Part shown: piece after piece, positions 1 to 11,176 of the stretch
Numbering within the stretch: position 1 is the first letter of the stretch
How the letters are laid out: each line of letters opens with the position of its first letter
From: Gonapodya prolifera JEL478
Taxonomy: Eukaryota > Monoblepharomycota > Monoblepharidomycetes > Monoblepharidales > Gonapodyaceae
DNA: 64,000 bases
NCBI GenBank assembly: GCA_001574975.1
Contig: KQ965827.1
Location: 62,001 to 126,000, forward strand
Direction of reading: 5' to 3'
Program-made: the position numbers and the translations under genes
The notes under the pieces: model-generated
Seen by the model: only the letters and a program-made list of their open reading frames with translations
Told to the model about the DNA's origin: nothing
The model's database searches: none

Positions 1-693
1 TCTTGTAACGCCCTCGCCACCAATGTACTCGCCTCTGGCCACCGCAGCGACGCCACACATGGCAAAAAGTATCTCACGGGCTATGAGAGACTCTCGGGTT
101 GGGCGTTGAGGCAGTGAGTGAAGTAGACGAGCAAGTCTTGGTGGGTGCCTCCGAGAGTAGATGTGCTTACGCCAGAGGTGCGGGTCAGAACAGAGAGGTA
201 GAAACAGTCGCGAGCAGTGACGAAGTGTTTGAAGGTCCGTGTCTTCGACAAACTAGGGGGGGGGGGCGGTTATTGGTGGATGCTAGTTGGTTAGAGACCC
301 ACACCAGAATTGCAGACATTTCTCACCTCAGTCACCCGCACAAGCACCTCCTTCGGCATTCCCATTAACGGACACGCCCCGTTTTCGAGGGGCACTTCGG
401 GCAAGTACTGTCCCCATTCCGCTTGTACTATTGAAGGGGGGGACCGACCAATCCAGTGAGCAACGCACCACACGACACAGCCACAGGAACTCACTTGGCA
501 CCCCATTGCGACTGTACGCCGAGTGATTTACTGTAGTCAGAGCGAAAAGCACCATTTCTCCAGCCATGGACTCGGGTTTCGCGCCTGCGCTTCCGAGGAC
601 CGCTGGTCCACTGGTTTCAAGCTCCACGATGCTCCCTGTCCCCTCAACGCCCTCCGCCAGCTTTGCAACATCATTTCTCGCCGATCCGCTCAT
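1..693 (-). CDS. F-box protein, N-terminal part (runs off left edge)
   Basis: Three exons join in frame: 693-495, 427-327 and 252 to beyond base 1, with GT-AG introns of 67 and 74 bases. The start ATG at 693 gives a protein beginning MSGSARNDVAKLAEG. Residues about 80-120 form an F-box: CPLMGMPKEVLVRVTEF, then DLQTLRHCSRLFLPLCSD and PHLWRKHIY. This matches the family pattern of LP-x-E-(V/I)-L followed by C-R-x-L and D-x-x-LWR. F-box proteins are substrate adaptors of SCF ubiquitin ligases and bind Skp1 through this motif. At least 184 residues are present. The substrate-binding part lies outside the window, so the target is unknown. The frame stays open to base 1, which supports a real gene. 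Confidence 0.6.
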
Positions 694-1523
694 CGGCCTC
701 CTCCTTTACCGGTCCCGATGTTGCTTGATCGGAAGCTCTCCGGTTTTCAGCCTGGCTTCACCCACAAAAGGCACAAAGTCCGCGCGCTCCACGCTGATTC
801 GGGGTGCCACCGCGCCGGTCTCTCTGCAGCGCTGAGCGTCGTGTAGCACTCGAGTCCGCTATGCTGGCTCCGTAGTTTACTGCCGATGGTCCCAACGCCC
901 ACTGCCTCGCTGTGGCCCACCCTATTTTTTAGCCGCTGCCGCAGCTCTCCTGCAATTGGAAAGTGAAATACTTGTGTAGCCACTACTTTATATTTCATGC
1001 CATCGGGCGCTCACTACCGATCCTGGTCCACGTACACTCCATATACTGTAGACAGCTTGCTAGGAAGTGCTGCCCGCAAAGATCCCCGCAAAGCCTCCTG
1101 TAGCCATGATGCGAACCTTGGCTTGGAACCAAATCCATTTCGCACTCGTAAGCGCAACAGCGAGACACTCCGCGGTGCTCCAATCACCAACTTCTTCATT
1201 GTCTTGACCGCTTCTCCCACACCCTGACGCACTTGTCGAGGTCCCGAGCTCTGAGGTGTTCAAAAGTGGGTTTCATTTGCGATGGAGTCGGCGTGATGAT
1301 CTCTATGCACGAATGCTGAACGTTCACACACCCCATTCAAAACCCAACCGCAACGGCAGCGTACGCTGTGACCATCCACTCGACACCGCACCTCCCGCTT
1401 CTTGCCGTACAGCTACAGCTGTCGCGCAACCTTCTGCTGTCTCGCCTTCGCCGACGCGACGGGGCAAGTGGGCCTTCTGCCTCAACGACCAGAACCGCGC
1501 CCCGCTCTTGGATCCCCCGGGCC
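694..1523. other. no confident gene
   Basis: Short open frames exist on both strands, for example minus-strand stretches at 747-998 and 1014-1232. None joins by clear splice signals to the F-box gene or shows a recognisable domain. This is probably the upstream region of the F-box gene and of the uncertain gene to the right. Confidence 0.3.
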
Positions 1524-3122
1524 ATGTCTGATGCTGTTCAGCGCCACGTGGCCTACTTTGAAGCGCAGATGTGCAAGTGGGCGCCACCTGCGCCTGAGTG
1601 GGAGGGGAGGTACAGGAAGGGTGGCAGGAAGAGTGCCAGGAAATGAGAGCGAAGAACGAGGAAGATGAAGGAAACGGAGAAGTGGGAAGAGACAAAACTA
1701 TTATTGCGTTCTCGGCTGTGACCAATAAATATGCGTGTTGTGATGAGGTCAGCGACTGCAAACTAAGGGAGGGAGGCAGGAGCTTCAAGTTGGCTGCCCA
1801 CCTCTGCCCACATCAGCCCCCACGCCATCCGATGCGTCTCTTCCAAATCGCCCTCCGCAGCCTCGTTCTTCACCGAGCGGAAACATCCGTTGCCATTCTG
1901 GCCTGTGAGGCTGAAGATGCTGCCAAACACCCTGAAGTGCCCCCACTCCGATCCCCCCCGCGCTCGGTCCCCTTACCAGTGTTACGTATGATCGTGCTTG
2001 GGCTACTTAATGTGGGGAAGGTGAGCGAGGCTTTACAGGCTGCGATCGATGGGGAAACAAGTAGGCAAACGCTCTTTCCGTGCTGAACTCCAGACGAGCT
2101 ATATCGCACGACTACTCGCATCCCTGGACCTACCACCCGCTTGCCACTCAGTACGATTCACACGCATCCAGACGGGCACTTGGACGCGATCGTACATGTT
2201 TCTCCTGCAGACCTCGGCTATGCCAGTCGTGGTCTCCCTCGCGGACGTGTCGGGGAGCCAGTTTTACATATCATTGGAGGGGCTGGTGCAGACTATCGAG
2301 ACTGGTGGGGATGAAACTGGCGAGGATGGAGGTGTTGATGGCGTTCTCATGTTTTGTAAGGATCGGTCGAGGGGGATGTCTGATGCCTCCTCACGACAAC
2401 AATACGCTTCTGCCCCTTCCCCAATCCCACGCTTTCTCCTCTAAAATCTCATACCATCTACCCTCCGAATCACATCTTTGCCGCCCTCTACTCCCCACCC
2501 AACACACCACTGCCATACCGCGCGCTTCACCGCACAATCCACCCTGAACGTAGATTCTCCGTCTATCCCGCAAACATTCTACCCACTTGTGCATGCCGCG
2601 GCGCGCGTGCGGTCGGCCGAGCGGTCAGGCCGGCGTCTACCTGTGGTGCTTGTCTCAAACGAGTTCGGTCCCAGCCCACACTCAGAGAAGGACACGAGTT
2701 ACGGCACACACGTGTTTGAGAGCCGCTTCACGGACATGGATGGGCACTTCCCCGTGTACGTGCGGCGGGAAGGGGCCAACAAGGAGCCCGAATCTAGGCG
2801 GGACGGCGACGCAGCCAATTTGGCGGCCCCTATATTACACGTGGCGTCGCTTAGGCTGAAAGGGAGTGGTGGTGGAAGCACAGTTGCAGGGAGGATGGTA
2901 ACCCAACGGCCTCGTTTGGATTCAGGTGTTCAAATCACGGACGATGACGCACCAGATGAAGAGTGCTCAGAAGACAAGGCGGAAGTGGGACATTTCGTAC
3001 CGGACGATATACCAGCAGTTGTATTGGGGGCACCAGAGTACGCTCTGTCAAGTCTTGGAGGAGCGATGCAATGGCTGGAAGGAGGGGCTTTTACTAGAGA
3101 AGAGGGTACTAACAGCGAATAG
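1524..3122 (+). CDS. possible multi-exon gene, unrecognised
   Basis: Coding-like segments lie on the plus strand, but the exon structure could not be settled. An ATG at 1524 (MSDAVQRHVAYFEAQMCKW) opens a short frame. A helical segment follows at about 1830-2058 (VLRMIVLGLLNVGKVSEAL). Two overlapping plausible frames cover 2087-2340. A last frame (about 2560-3122) ends at TAG 3120-3122 and contains RFTDMDGHFPVYVRREG and an acidic C-terminal tail. A second frame at 2926-3177 overlaps that tail and also looks protein-like. No family was recognised. It could instead be a decayed gene. Confidence 0.3.
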
Positions 3123-3573
3123 CTGCCGTAGTATGTTGGGCAGCACGGGTATTTTTGTACATAGACATGTTGATTGAGATGTAAATATTGCGTATGAAAC
3201 GTACTTGCGTGACCGGTGACAACCTCGAGGTCGACGATTGCGGGTAGCTGCTGTACGGAACGGGCTGCCCGAGTTAGCGAGGGGAGAGATGGTAAACATT
3301 ACGCACTAAAAGGTTTACATTTCGAAAGGAATGAAATCGCGTGTAAAAGGGTTTTGCAGCTGCCTGAATGATTAGCCTCCCCTTGGTAATCACGACCAAA
3401 GCATCAGTAATCCAGACGCATTTCGAGTGCACTTGACTTGAATATAAAAGGAATGGCCACTCACACTCCGGCATCGTATTCTCACAAACCAGACGCAGTC
3501 TCTCGCTGCAACGGAATCGATTCTGCATCACATCAAATCCACTCACTCTCTGCCGTCACTCCATCTCAATCAC
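3123..3573. promoter_or_regulatory. upstream region of pirin gene
   Basis: About 450 bases without a supported gene before the pirin ATG. No specific motif could be assigned. Confidence 0.3.
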
Positions 3574-4618
3574 ATGGCGCCGACTTTCACCGTCAGGAAG
3601 AGCAACGACAGAGGATACGCTAACCTCGGATGGTTGGACACCCACCACGTACGTGTTTCTTGACCTTGTCTTGTGCTGGTGCTTGTGCTGACGGTCTTCC
3701 TCCCCCATGACCACCTTCCGCCTACCTGTTTCCTCCCGTCCAATTCAGACTTTCTCTTTCGCAAACTACTACGACCCAAAGTTTGACGGCTTCGGCTCGC
3801 TGCGGGTCCTGAATGAAGACCGTGTGGAGCCAGGCAAAGGATTCGGAACTCATCCTCATCGGTGGGTACTCACTTCCGTTCACTCCGATGCTTTGACTCA
3901 ACATTAACCACTTACTTCCTTCTGTCCTCGCAGTGAATACGAGATTTTCAGCTATGTCGTGTCGGGAGACCTCGAGCACAAGGACAGCACGGGAAACCAC
4001 GAAGTGATTCACCGCGGGGACGTCCAATTCACCACCGCCGGAACGGGCATTGCGCACAGGTGAGTTTTTCGTTCTTTCCACCTTTGTTCTCCTTCGCGTG
4101 GTGCTAACATATTCCCTTCCAGCGAATACAACGGGTCCAAAACCAAGCCCGTGCACTTCCTCCAAATCTGGAACATGCCCTACAACCGCCGCCTCCCGCC
4201 CGGCTACGCCACGGGCCACTTCCCCGACACCACGAAGCAGAACCGCTTCGCAACGCTCATCGCCCCCGCCGAGAAGCGCGACCACGTCGACCCGGGCCAC
4301 GCGGACGCCGAAAAACCCATCGCCATCCACTCGGACTTCTGGATGTCGGCCGCTCTCGTCGACGAGGGCAAGACAGCTACGTACAGGACACCCAAGGTCG
4401 TCGAAGGCGAGTCAGAGACGGACCACGCGGCGCCACGAAAGCTGTACCTCCATGTCGTGCAGAACAATGCCAAGGCGAAAGTGACGGTCAAGAGCCAGGG
4501 CGCCGAAGCCACGCTCACGCACGGGGATGGAATGTTTGTCACGGGCTTCCACGATGAGTTGGTGGTGGCCAATGAAGCAAGCGGCGTGGCCGAGGTTGTC
4601 CTCATTGATCTTGCATAG
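3574..4618 (+). CDS. pirin family protein
   Basis: Four exons (3574-3648, 3749-3861, 3934-4059, 4123-4618) join with introns of 100, 72 and 63 bases. The last intron carries a good branch site (gctaacat). The ATG follows CACATGG. The protein has the pirin cupin signatures: FANYYDPKFDGFGSLRVLNE, then GFGTHPHREYEIFSYVVSG. Next come HRGDVQFTTAGTGIAHSEY and VHFLQIWNMP. The His residues in THPHRE and the later HSE motif are the usual metal ligands of the N-terminal cupin. The family includes nuclear iron-binding cofactors and quercetin 2,3-dioxygenases; which role applies here is unknown. Length about 270 residues, normal for the family. Confidence 0.9.
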
Positions 4619-4966
4619 TCGTTTAGAATGTATTTCGTTACACGTTTGTCTCATGTAATTGCTATTATGTGGAATTCAAGTTTTGCATGCATTCAAAAAG
4701 CTTTTTCTGTCCCAATTGTATTGTTTTGGATTCGGCCATCTTCGGGGGGGAAGGAACGAGAGGCGTGTGAGCCCATTACGGTCATGCGCCCGAAATTTCC
4801 GGGGATTCCGCAACCGTGACACTGTTCGTCTATGTAAAATAATAGTCGGTAGTTTCGTGGTAGGTAGATCCGTTATTTGCAGTTGCTTTCTAAGCGGCTG
4901 AATTGACTGAACATCTACGGCGCCCCTTTCGCAATCCACACTTCTACTCCCCATCTCCCCCGATAC
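4619..4966. other. intergenic region
   Basis: About 350 bases between pirin and PrpF. It holds the 3' end of one gene and the upstream region of the next. Nothing else supported. Confidence 0.4.
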
Positions 4967-6124
4967 ATGCCGCCCCTCCGCATCCCCGCCGTGTACATGC
5001 GCGGTGGCACCTCCAAGGGCCTCTTCTTCCTATCAAGGGATCTTCCAACCGACACCGCCTTGCGGGACAGTATTCTATTGCGTACGGTGGGGTCACCCGA
5101 CCCCTACGGCAAGCATATGGACGGCATGGGTGGCGGATCCAGCAGCACGTCAAAGGTGGTCCTCCTCGGCCCCTCCGATCGCGCCGATGCGGACGTCGCA
5201 TACACGTTTGGCCAGGTCGCGATCGACGCGCCGGTCATCGATTGGAGTGGAAACTGTGGGAATCTCCTTGCGGCCGTCGGGCCTTGCGCGTTGGCGGCCG
5301 GGCTGGTGCGTCAGCCACTCGGAGACGGGACGGCATTCGTGCGGATCTGGCAGACCAATGTAAAGCGGAGGATAGACGCATACGTCCCCGTTGCTGATGG
5401 GGATGTCGTCGAGGAAGGGGACTTTCGAATGGACGGCGTGGCTTTCCCAGGTGCTGAAATCAGGTTGGAGTATTTGGACCCTGATGATGGAGCCTCTGCG
5501 TTTCCGACGGGGAATCCTACCGACATTATCCACGTGCCCGATATGGGCGATGTTGAATGTACCCTCATCACGTCCGGAAACCCCACTGTGGTCGTTCACG
5601 CGACCTCGTTGGGTCTCACAGGGTCCGAGCTTCAACCACGCATCAACGGGAACCCCGCCTTGCTCCAGCTGGCCGAGCGCGTGCGTGCCCATGCGGCAGT
5701 GCGTATGGGCCTGGTGAAGACGGCGCAGGAAGCAACACAGACTCGGCAGCACACGCCGAAGCTGGTGTGTGTCGCGCCACCTGCGGACTATGTCGCAGCG
5801 GACGGGAGGAAAGTGCACGGAGACAGCGTGGATTGTCTCGTCAGGGCGTTCTCAATGGGCGTGTTACACCACGCGGTTCCGGGGACGGTCGCGGTGGCCC
5901 TGGCGGCGGCCGCCAAAGTTCCAACGAGCCTTGTAGGGGTCGCAGTGGGAAATAAGGGGCAGGAAGGTGGCATTGTTCGCATGGGGCATCCGTCGGGTGT
6001 GGTTGAGGTAGGAGCAAAGATGGAGGAGGCGAATGGTAGGTGGGTGGTGAAGAAAGTGACGATGAGCAGGAGTGCGCGGAGAATAATGGAGGGGTGGGTA
6101 AGAGTTCCGGAAGAAAAGATTTAA
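4967..6124 (+). CDS. PrpF-type 2-methylaconitate isomerase
   Basis: Uninterrupted 385-residue frame with the PrpF/DUF453 signatures: AVYMRGGTSKGLFF at the start, GGGSSSTSKVVLLGP around residue 57, DWSGNCGNLLAAVGP around 92 and a C-terminal GHPSGVVEVGA. Lys63 and Cys97 are 34 residues apart. That is the spacing of the active-site Lys73/Cys107 pair described in bacterial PrpF. In bacteria PrpF isomerises trans-/cis-2-methylaconitate in the methylcitrate route of propionate breakdown, partnering AcnD. Fungi normally use a different methylcitrate dehydratase, so the substrate here is uncertain. It is the only long gene in this window without an intron, which hints at lateral origin. Confidence 0.85.
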   Translation: MPPLRIPAVYMRGGTSKGLFFLSRDLPTDTALRDSILLRTVGSPDPYGKHMDGMGGGSSSTSKVVLLGPSDRADADVAYTFGQVAIDAPVIDWSGNCGNLLAAVGPCALAAGLVRQPLGDGTAFVRIWQTNVKRRIDAYVPVADGDVVEEGDFRMDGVAFPGAEIRLEYLDPDDGASAFPTGNPTDIIHVPDMGDVECTLITSGNPTVVVHATSLGLTGSELQPRINGNPALLQLAERVRAHAAVRMGLVKTAQEATQTRQHTPKLVCVAPPADYVAADGRKVHGDSVDCLVRAFSMGVLHHAVPGTVAVALAAAAKVPTSLVGVAVGNKGQEGGIVRMGHPSGVVEVGAKMEEANGRWVVKKVTMSRSARRIMEGWVRVPEEKI

Positions 6125-6312
6125 AAATTGAAGAGAGATCAGATTGTCAAAGGAATAGAAGCCAGTGGCGGGCTCATTTGCGGATGGACGGATGAACCTT
6201 CAACAGTTCACTCCCCTTCCTGCATGAAGCTCTGAGCTGCTCACATACACGAGACCACCGCGACCATCACGATCCGCTCAAACTATCACGACCTGCTCAT
6301 TTAAAGGCGACC

Positions 6313-9159
6313 ATGCCGAACGATTACCCCTGGATGCAGCTGGGACCACTGGAACAGCTCTGGGAGAAAGAGTTGCTGGGCAGAATATTGATCACCCTCC
6401 AGGTCGCCACCCCCGTTGTCCTCTGTCTTATTTTGAGCATTGTTGTTGTCTCACTGGGATCCCGGCTGAGGAAGGGAGCCGACAATGGTGGGGTCAACTC
6501 CAAAAGTGCACAGGAGGGAGAACCGCGGGCGACGCGCAACAGCCCACATATTCAGGATTCGAAGACGACTATGTCTGCAGTCGGAGACCGCTCCGCTGAG
6601 TCGGACGTGTTGCGCCAGGTTCGAACTTCGCGGGACTTCACGGACATCCACAAGTCGAAGTCCCCCAAAAGGGCATCCAGCGGCGGGTCTTCTGTAGCGG
6701 ATGCGCTCAAGCAGGCAGAACTCTCCGGCTTCTTGGGTGAAGCGTCTGTGAAGCCCGACATTGGACCCTCTGGAGCAACGACAGAGGAAGAGCACCACCC
6801 GGTCGCACCAAAGTCCGGGAAGGAGCTGTCAATTTTTTGGGACATTGAGAATATGCCTATACCAGCGAGTTAGTGGGGTCTTTTCTGATTTTTCCATCTC
6901 ACCATGTATGTCGTAACATGTCTGTTGTCTTTGCCGCCTCTTCTGCAACTACTGCTCCATCAGAACTTCTTCCCAGTACCGCCGTCCAAAGAATTCGTGC
7001 CCTAGGCGGCAACAAGCCAGGACTTTCCGTCCAAATTTACGCAATCGCGAATGCCCACAACATGAAGGACGGCTTGCGCCACGACCTGGACATTTGCGGT
7101 GTTTCTGTTAAGGACGTGAGAATAAGGAAGCCGGGTTCGGTGAGGCTTGAATACATGGTTTAATCAAATGGCGGACTCACGAATGCTTCCGCACAAGGCC
7201 GATTTGGCTATTGTAGAGTACATGTATCAGTTGATGTGGGGGAAAACCCCCAGTCAGACGAGTGTCGTTTTGATATCTTCTGACAAGGATTTTGCGAGTA
7301 CACTGAACTTCTTTGAATCGGAGGTAAATTGTAGTTTTGGGGTGATGTCAAGTTGAATTCGTGTCTCATTTTTTTTGTTCACACAGAATTTTGATGTAAT
7401 TCTGTGTCACAGGAGAAACGCCTCTCCATTTTGGAAGTCAGCGGTTGCCAAAACTGTAGTATGGGACGACTTGATATCCGAGGACGTAGCTGCTGTGCAT
7501 ACTTCTCCTACCCACAGTGCGACGTCTCCAGCCGGTATCGCGCACCCTCACACAATCCCGCCGGACGTGCTTCCCCTGCTGCAAGCCTGTGAATTCGGCT
7601 TTGAAGGATGGAGCACGGCATGGGTTCACCACTCTAGCCCCGAGTTCCTGACCATAGTTCGGATCACGGAAATGGCGCGGAGGGTCGGACTTGTCGCCAT
7701 CACGTACTTCAACAACGAAGGAACGGTTGTGCAGCCCAGCGCGGCGGTGCTCTTGCACGGCTCGGCGTCTGGCGTGTCATCTGCGAGAGTGGAAATGACC
7801 CCTCGCGGGCGAATCGTGGTGGCTGCATATCGCTTCGGCACTATGGCGGCCGCGCCGTATCCCGAGCACCTCACGTACCTCGCGTACTCGCTGTGGGACG
7901 TGTTTCGGCGGCAGCATGATTTGGAGGTTTTTGGTGGTGGGACTTGTGAGGTGGGGGCTCAACAAAGGGACCCGCAAATGACGTTACAAGAGCTGTTCAC
8001 GACGGTGCAGCACTTCAAACCCAAGAAAGCAAAACGATGGCGAGCGTTCAACTTCCCAAACACCGTCGACGAGCTTGCAGCCAAACTCGCTGGGGTGCCG
8101 GACATGGTGCGTGACTTGACCGCGTCACGCGTGCGCCTCTCAGGAAACCTGCTACGAACATGGCACGAGTTCATGGATGTGTCTTCTAGCATTCTTGTGG
8201 AAGCGTCTCGTGACACTATGGGGCCTGTCAATCCCCCCTCGGCATTGTCCACGGCACGACCGCTCATTCGCGTTATTGCTGATAGCCACCCGTACCACAT
8301 GTCGCAGCGACAAGTTCTTGATGCTGTGAGCAGCTGGATCCCCATTCTTGGGTTCAAACGCTCATTGGATTACCTCACACACGCGATCAAGTTGGGCGTT
8401 GTGACGGTGCAGACGAAGCCAACTTGGATGGTGTTGCTCACACTTGACGGATGGAAGGCCTTTGCGGAGAGTCGGGAAAGGAGCGGGGCTGTGGGGCGGG
8501 TTGAGAGAGGTAAAGAGCAGCCCCAGAAGTTGGAGGGTTCTTCCGGAGATGGTCCGTTAACTGGTTCTGAAGGCGCAAACTCGGTCGCTGCTGTGAAGGA
8601 GATATCAAATGGTGGAGAACGGAGTGAAAACCCCACCACTGATTCAACTCAAGCGACCAGTGTGGATGAACCTGTTGCGATCGAACCCGAATCCGCCCAT
8701 ACTACCTCAAACTCCGCGCCTCAGCACTTACTGGAACTATCCAATGACGCGAGTACCATCCTCGTGGACGTGACCCCAACTGCACCTGCACCATCCAAGG
8801 TTCCTGCCCCGCACAATGCCAAGTCGGTGCCGAGGGGCAACTCTCCTTTGAAAAAAGCTGCAAGAATACCACCGTACCGGGATCGTCGACCGCCAATCAA
8901 AGGTGTAACCATATCCAAAGGTGTCTCAACAGGTGCGACCGCCGAGTCTGTGAACACAGATCGTCAACCCGCCGTTCTACCTGTTCAGTCGTCGTGGTAT
9001 CAGGAATGGCCCTTCCTTCTTTCCCCCCTTGCGGACCTTGAAACCTCAGATGCAATTTTATCCGACATACCACCCAGTGGTGGGGGTACTCCGGAAATTT
9101 TTGAGTCTCGGGACGATTCATTTAGTTTTGTGGACATGTCAATGTACGCTCTCGGATGA
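6313..9159 (+). CDS. membrane-anchored NYN-domain (PIN-like RNase) protein
   Basis: Four exons (6313-6868, 6964-7139, 7198-7323, 7387-9159) join in frame to 876 residues. A hydrophobic segment at residues about 24-47 (ILITLQVATPVVLCLILSIV) is a likely membrane anchor, followed by a disordered linker. The NYN fold starts at FWDIENMPIP (about residue 177), the signature with the first metal-binding Asp. It continues with VVLISSDKDFASTLNF (second acidic site) and NFDVILCHRRNASPFW, and ends with VVWDDLI. This is the MARF1/limkain-type NYN nuclease family. A helical region around residues 590-640 (MSQRQVLDAVSSWIPILGF) looks like a winged-helix or LOTUS-like unit, but this is weak. The C-terminus is Ser/Thr/Pro-rich. 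Probably a membrane-tethered endoribonuclease; the RNA target is unknown. Confidence 0.75.
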
Positions 9160-9717
9160 GTCTTGTGGCGAAGGTCGACAGGGACTGGGAGAGAGACTGT
9201 GATGCATGTGCATAATGGATTAAGAATGAAGATTTATTGTCTTGACGGTCTCGTGTTTGCGAGCATCATCGGGGGGTTGCATCCAAGTTTGTATTGAACA
9301 ACCGCAATGATATTCATCGCACGAAGTCTGTTCTGGCGTGGATTGCAGTTACATACGTTTCACGCTATCACGACTCAATTTGTACCACGTAAGCAATAAA
9401 TGAGCCAGCTTTTGTGTTCTCATCTAATTTGATACATCAACTCATTCCATCAATAGGGCGGATTTGCACCGGCGCATACTTTTCGATTGCACGGAGGTGC
9501 AATCTAGGAGAGGCAATGGGAAAAGATGACGAGGGTCGGGAGCAAAACCGTCCCGCGGAAGAGTAGGAGAATGACGTGGCTTAGAGCCCACGGTTTTAAA
9601 TCTTGAACCAAATAAAAATAACTACTCCAATATTCCTTTAGAAAAGAAATTTCCCTCCTTCGTGTCCACATAAATCGCTGAAGCGCTCAATCAGGATCCA
9701 GATTCTAGGTACCTTCT
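9160..9717. other. intergenic region
   Basis: Convergent 3' ends of the NYN gene and the secreted protein gene. AT-richer than the neighbours, with no supported feature. Confidence 0.4.
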
Positions 9718-10529
9718 TCACATTGGCGTTGAAGGGTCTGGGGTGTAAATCGGGATTATTGATTGATCTGGCGTGGGGTCTGTTGGCCAAGGATCGGCTG
9801 GAATATAACACTGCCCATGTTTGTGACAGGCATAGCCTTGCGGGCCGCAGTATCCCATTCTCTCGCAGCACACGGCATTATTGTAATCACTGGAATACTG
9901 CACAGTAGTGCCGTTAACGTCGTAGTTGCATTAATATCGGTCGAAGTGGGTGCCTCGACCGCATTAAAAAGGAGTGGGGGCAGTTGTTCTGACAGGCATA
10001 TCTGACTCACGCAAGTTCCCCCGTGGGTGGATCCAAACTGAAACCATTGCAAGGGTTGGCGCATTTGACTACATACACGGTGACGCACAGTGAGATGACC
10101 CAGTGGACACATATTGGACTTCATGCGCGGAGGTTCAGCGTACTTGTACCGCACGTCAGCCTTGCCCAGTCGCACTTGGCGTAGTCCGGTGCGGTCCAAG
10201 GACAACACTTATCGCCACAACTATAGTGCCACCGTAGCCAGCACTCGAGCCGTGGCAGACTAGGCTCATAGAGGCGTTGCACTGGTGGTCGGGGGAGGTA
10301 TGGGGGTGGTTGGGGCGTTGAAGAGCACGAACGGGCAGTGGCCAGCATCGGCGCAAATGGTCGCCGCGTCACTCACGCAATAATAAATCCCGCCAGAGCA
10401 CACTGTTCCGCAGGGACTATAACAGTCCTCGCGCTTGGCAAAGATGTCAAGGTTGAAAGGAGCAGCAGTCCCGATGGAAACCAGCACCGCGAGGACAACC
10501 AAAGTTACGAGCGGGCACGTCCGAGCCAT
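9718..10529 (-). CDS. small secreted cysteine-rich protein
   Basis: The start at 10529 encodes a clear signal peptide (MARTCPLVTLVVLAVLVSIG, ending near TAA-P). Cys-dense exons follow: YSPCGTVCSGGIYYC, then YSCGDKCCPWTAPDYAKCDW, then IKCANPCNGFSLDPPTG. A last exon has NNAVCCERMGYCGPQGYACH and ends at 9718. Exon joins were inferred from GT-AG signals that keep the Cys pattern in frame (for example GELA then gtgagt near 10007); the exact junctions are uncertain. Secreted and rich in disulphides, it could be a cell-wall or effector-like protein. No known domain was recognised. Confidence 0.5.
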
Positions 10530-10681
10530 GACGAAGCAAGAACTTGTCGAAAACTTCCCGCACAGCCTGGCACTGCCTCAAACGTTTCCTTGCTGGGGTC
10601 GAGCATCCCTCATTTTGCAACGGTAGCTGGCCCAAGCACCGCTTTTTCGATTGTTCGTGAGTACTTCCGAGCAAGAGTCAG

Positions 10682-11176
10682 TTGCTCAGACCGATGCCCT
10701 CCTGGTGTATTTTTCACACGGTTGGTGGGACCGAGTACACACTTGTGTCTCGCAGGGACCTTCTTTCACTGACAGTCCGCCTCATGGCGGGAACAAGCAC
10801 CAACCAGGGACATCCAATAACTAGAGCAGTCTGCAAGAACTGCACGAAGCAATCATTTGCATCGATCGGCAAAAGTGCGTGTGCTCCATGTCCCGATGAA
10901 ACGTTTCCGTCCTCGCATGTGTTGATTGATGCCAATGTGATGGAGTCCACGTTCACCGCTGATAACCCCGACTTGTCTTCAACCGGTCATTGCCACGCAT
11001 GCGGCTGCGTCGTATTTGGTATATTTCGCTTTACTCCGTCTCCAGACACAGTATATTATTGCGTGAAGCTCAACCAAATCGTCATGGATCATCTCCAAGA
11101 ACCGCTCACAGTCGAAACCGAGCCCAACACTCCGAAACGTCCCAATGTAGTTCATGACGGCGACGGTTTTCATTGA
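10682..11176 (+). CDS. possible Cys-rich (ephrin-receptor-like) ORF
   Basis: A 164-codon frame contains AVCKNCTKQSFASIGKSACA followed by PCPDE. The Cys spacing C-x2-C-x13-C-x2-C-P is typical of ephrin-receptor-like/TNFR-type repeats. A second Cys cluster (GHCHACGC) follows. The first part of the frame (about 45 residues) is less convincing and may not be translated. An open frame on the opposite strand (11173-10979) is also protein-like, so the strand is not certain. Confidence 0.3.
   Translation: MLRPMPSWCIFHTVGGTEYTLVSRRDLLSLTVRLMAGTSTNQGHPITRAVCKNCTKQSFASIGKSACAPCPDETFPSSHVLIDANVMESTFTADNPDLSSTGHCHACGCVVFGIFRFTPSPDTVYYCVKLNQIVMDHLQEPLTVETEPNTPKRPNVVHDGDGFH

Noticed and set aside
700-835. 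Minus-strand exon joined to the F-box gene by a 33-base intron
   Set aside because: The frame lines up, but 33 bases is shorter than any intron confirmed here (45 and up), and a good ATG exists at 693.
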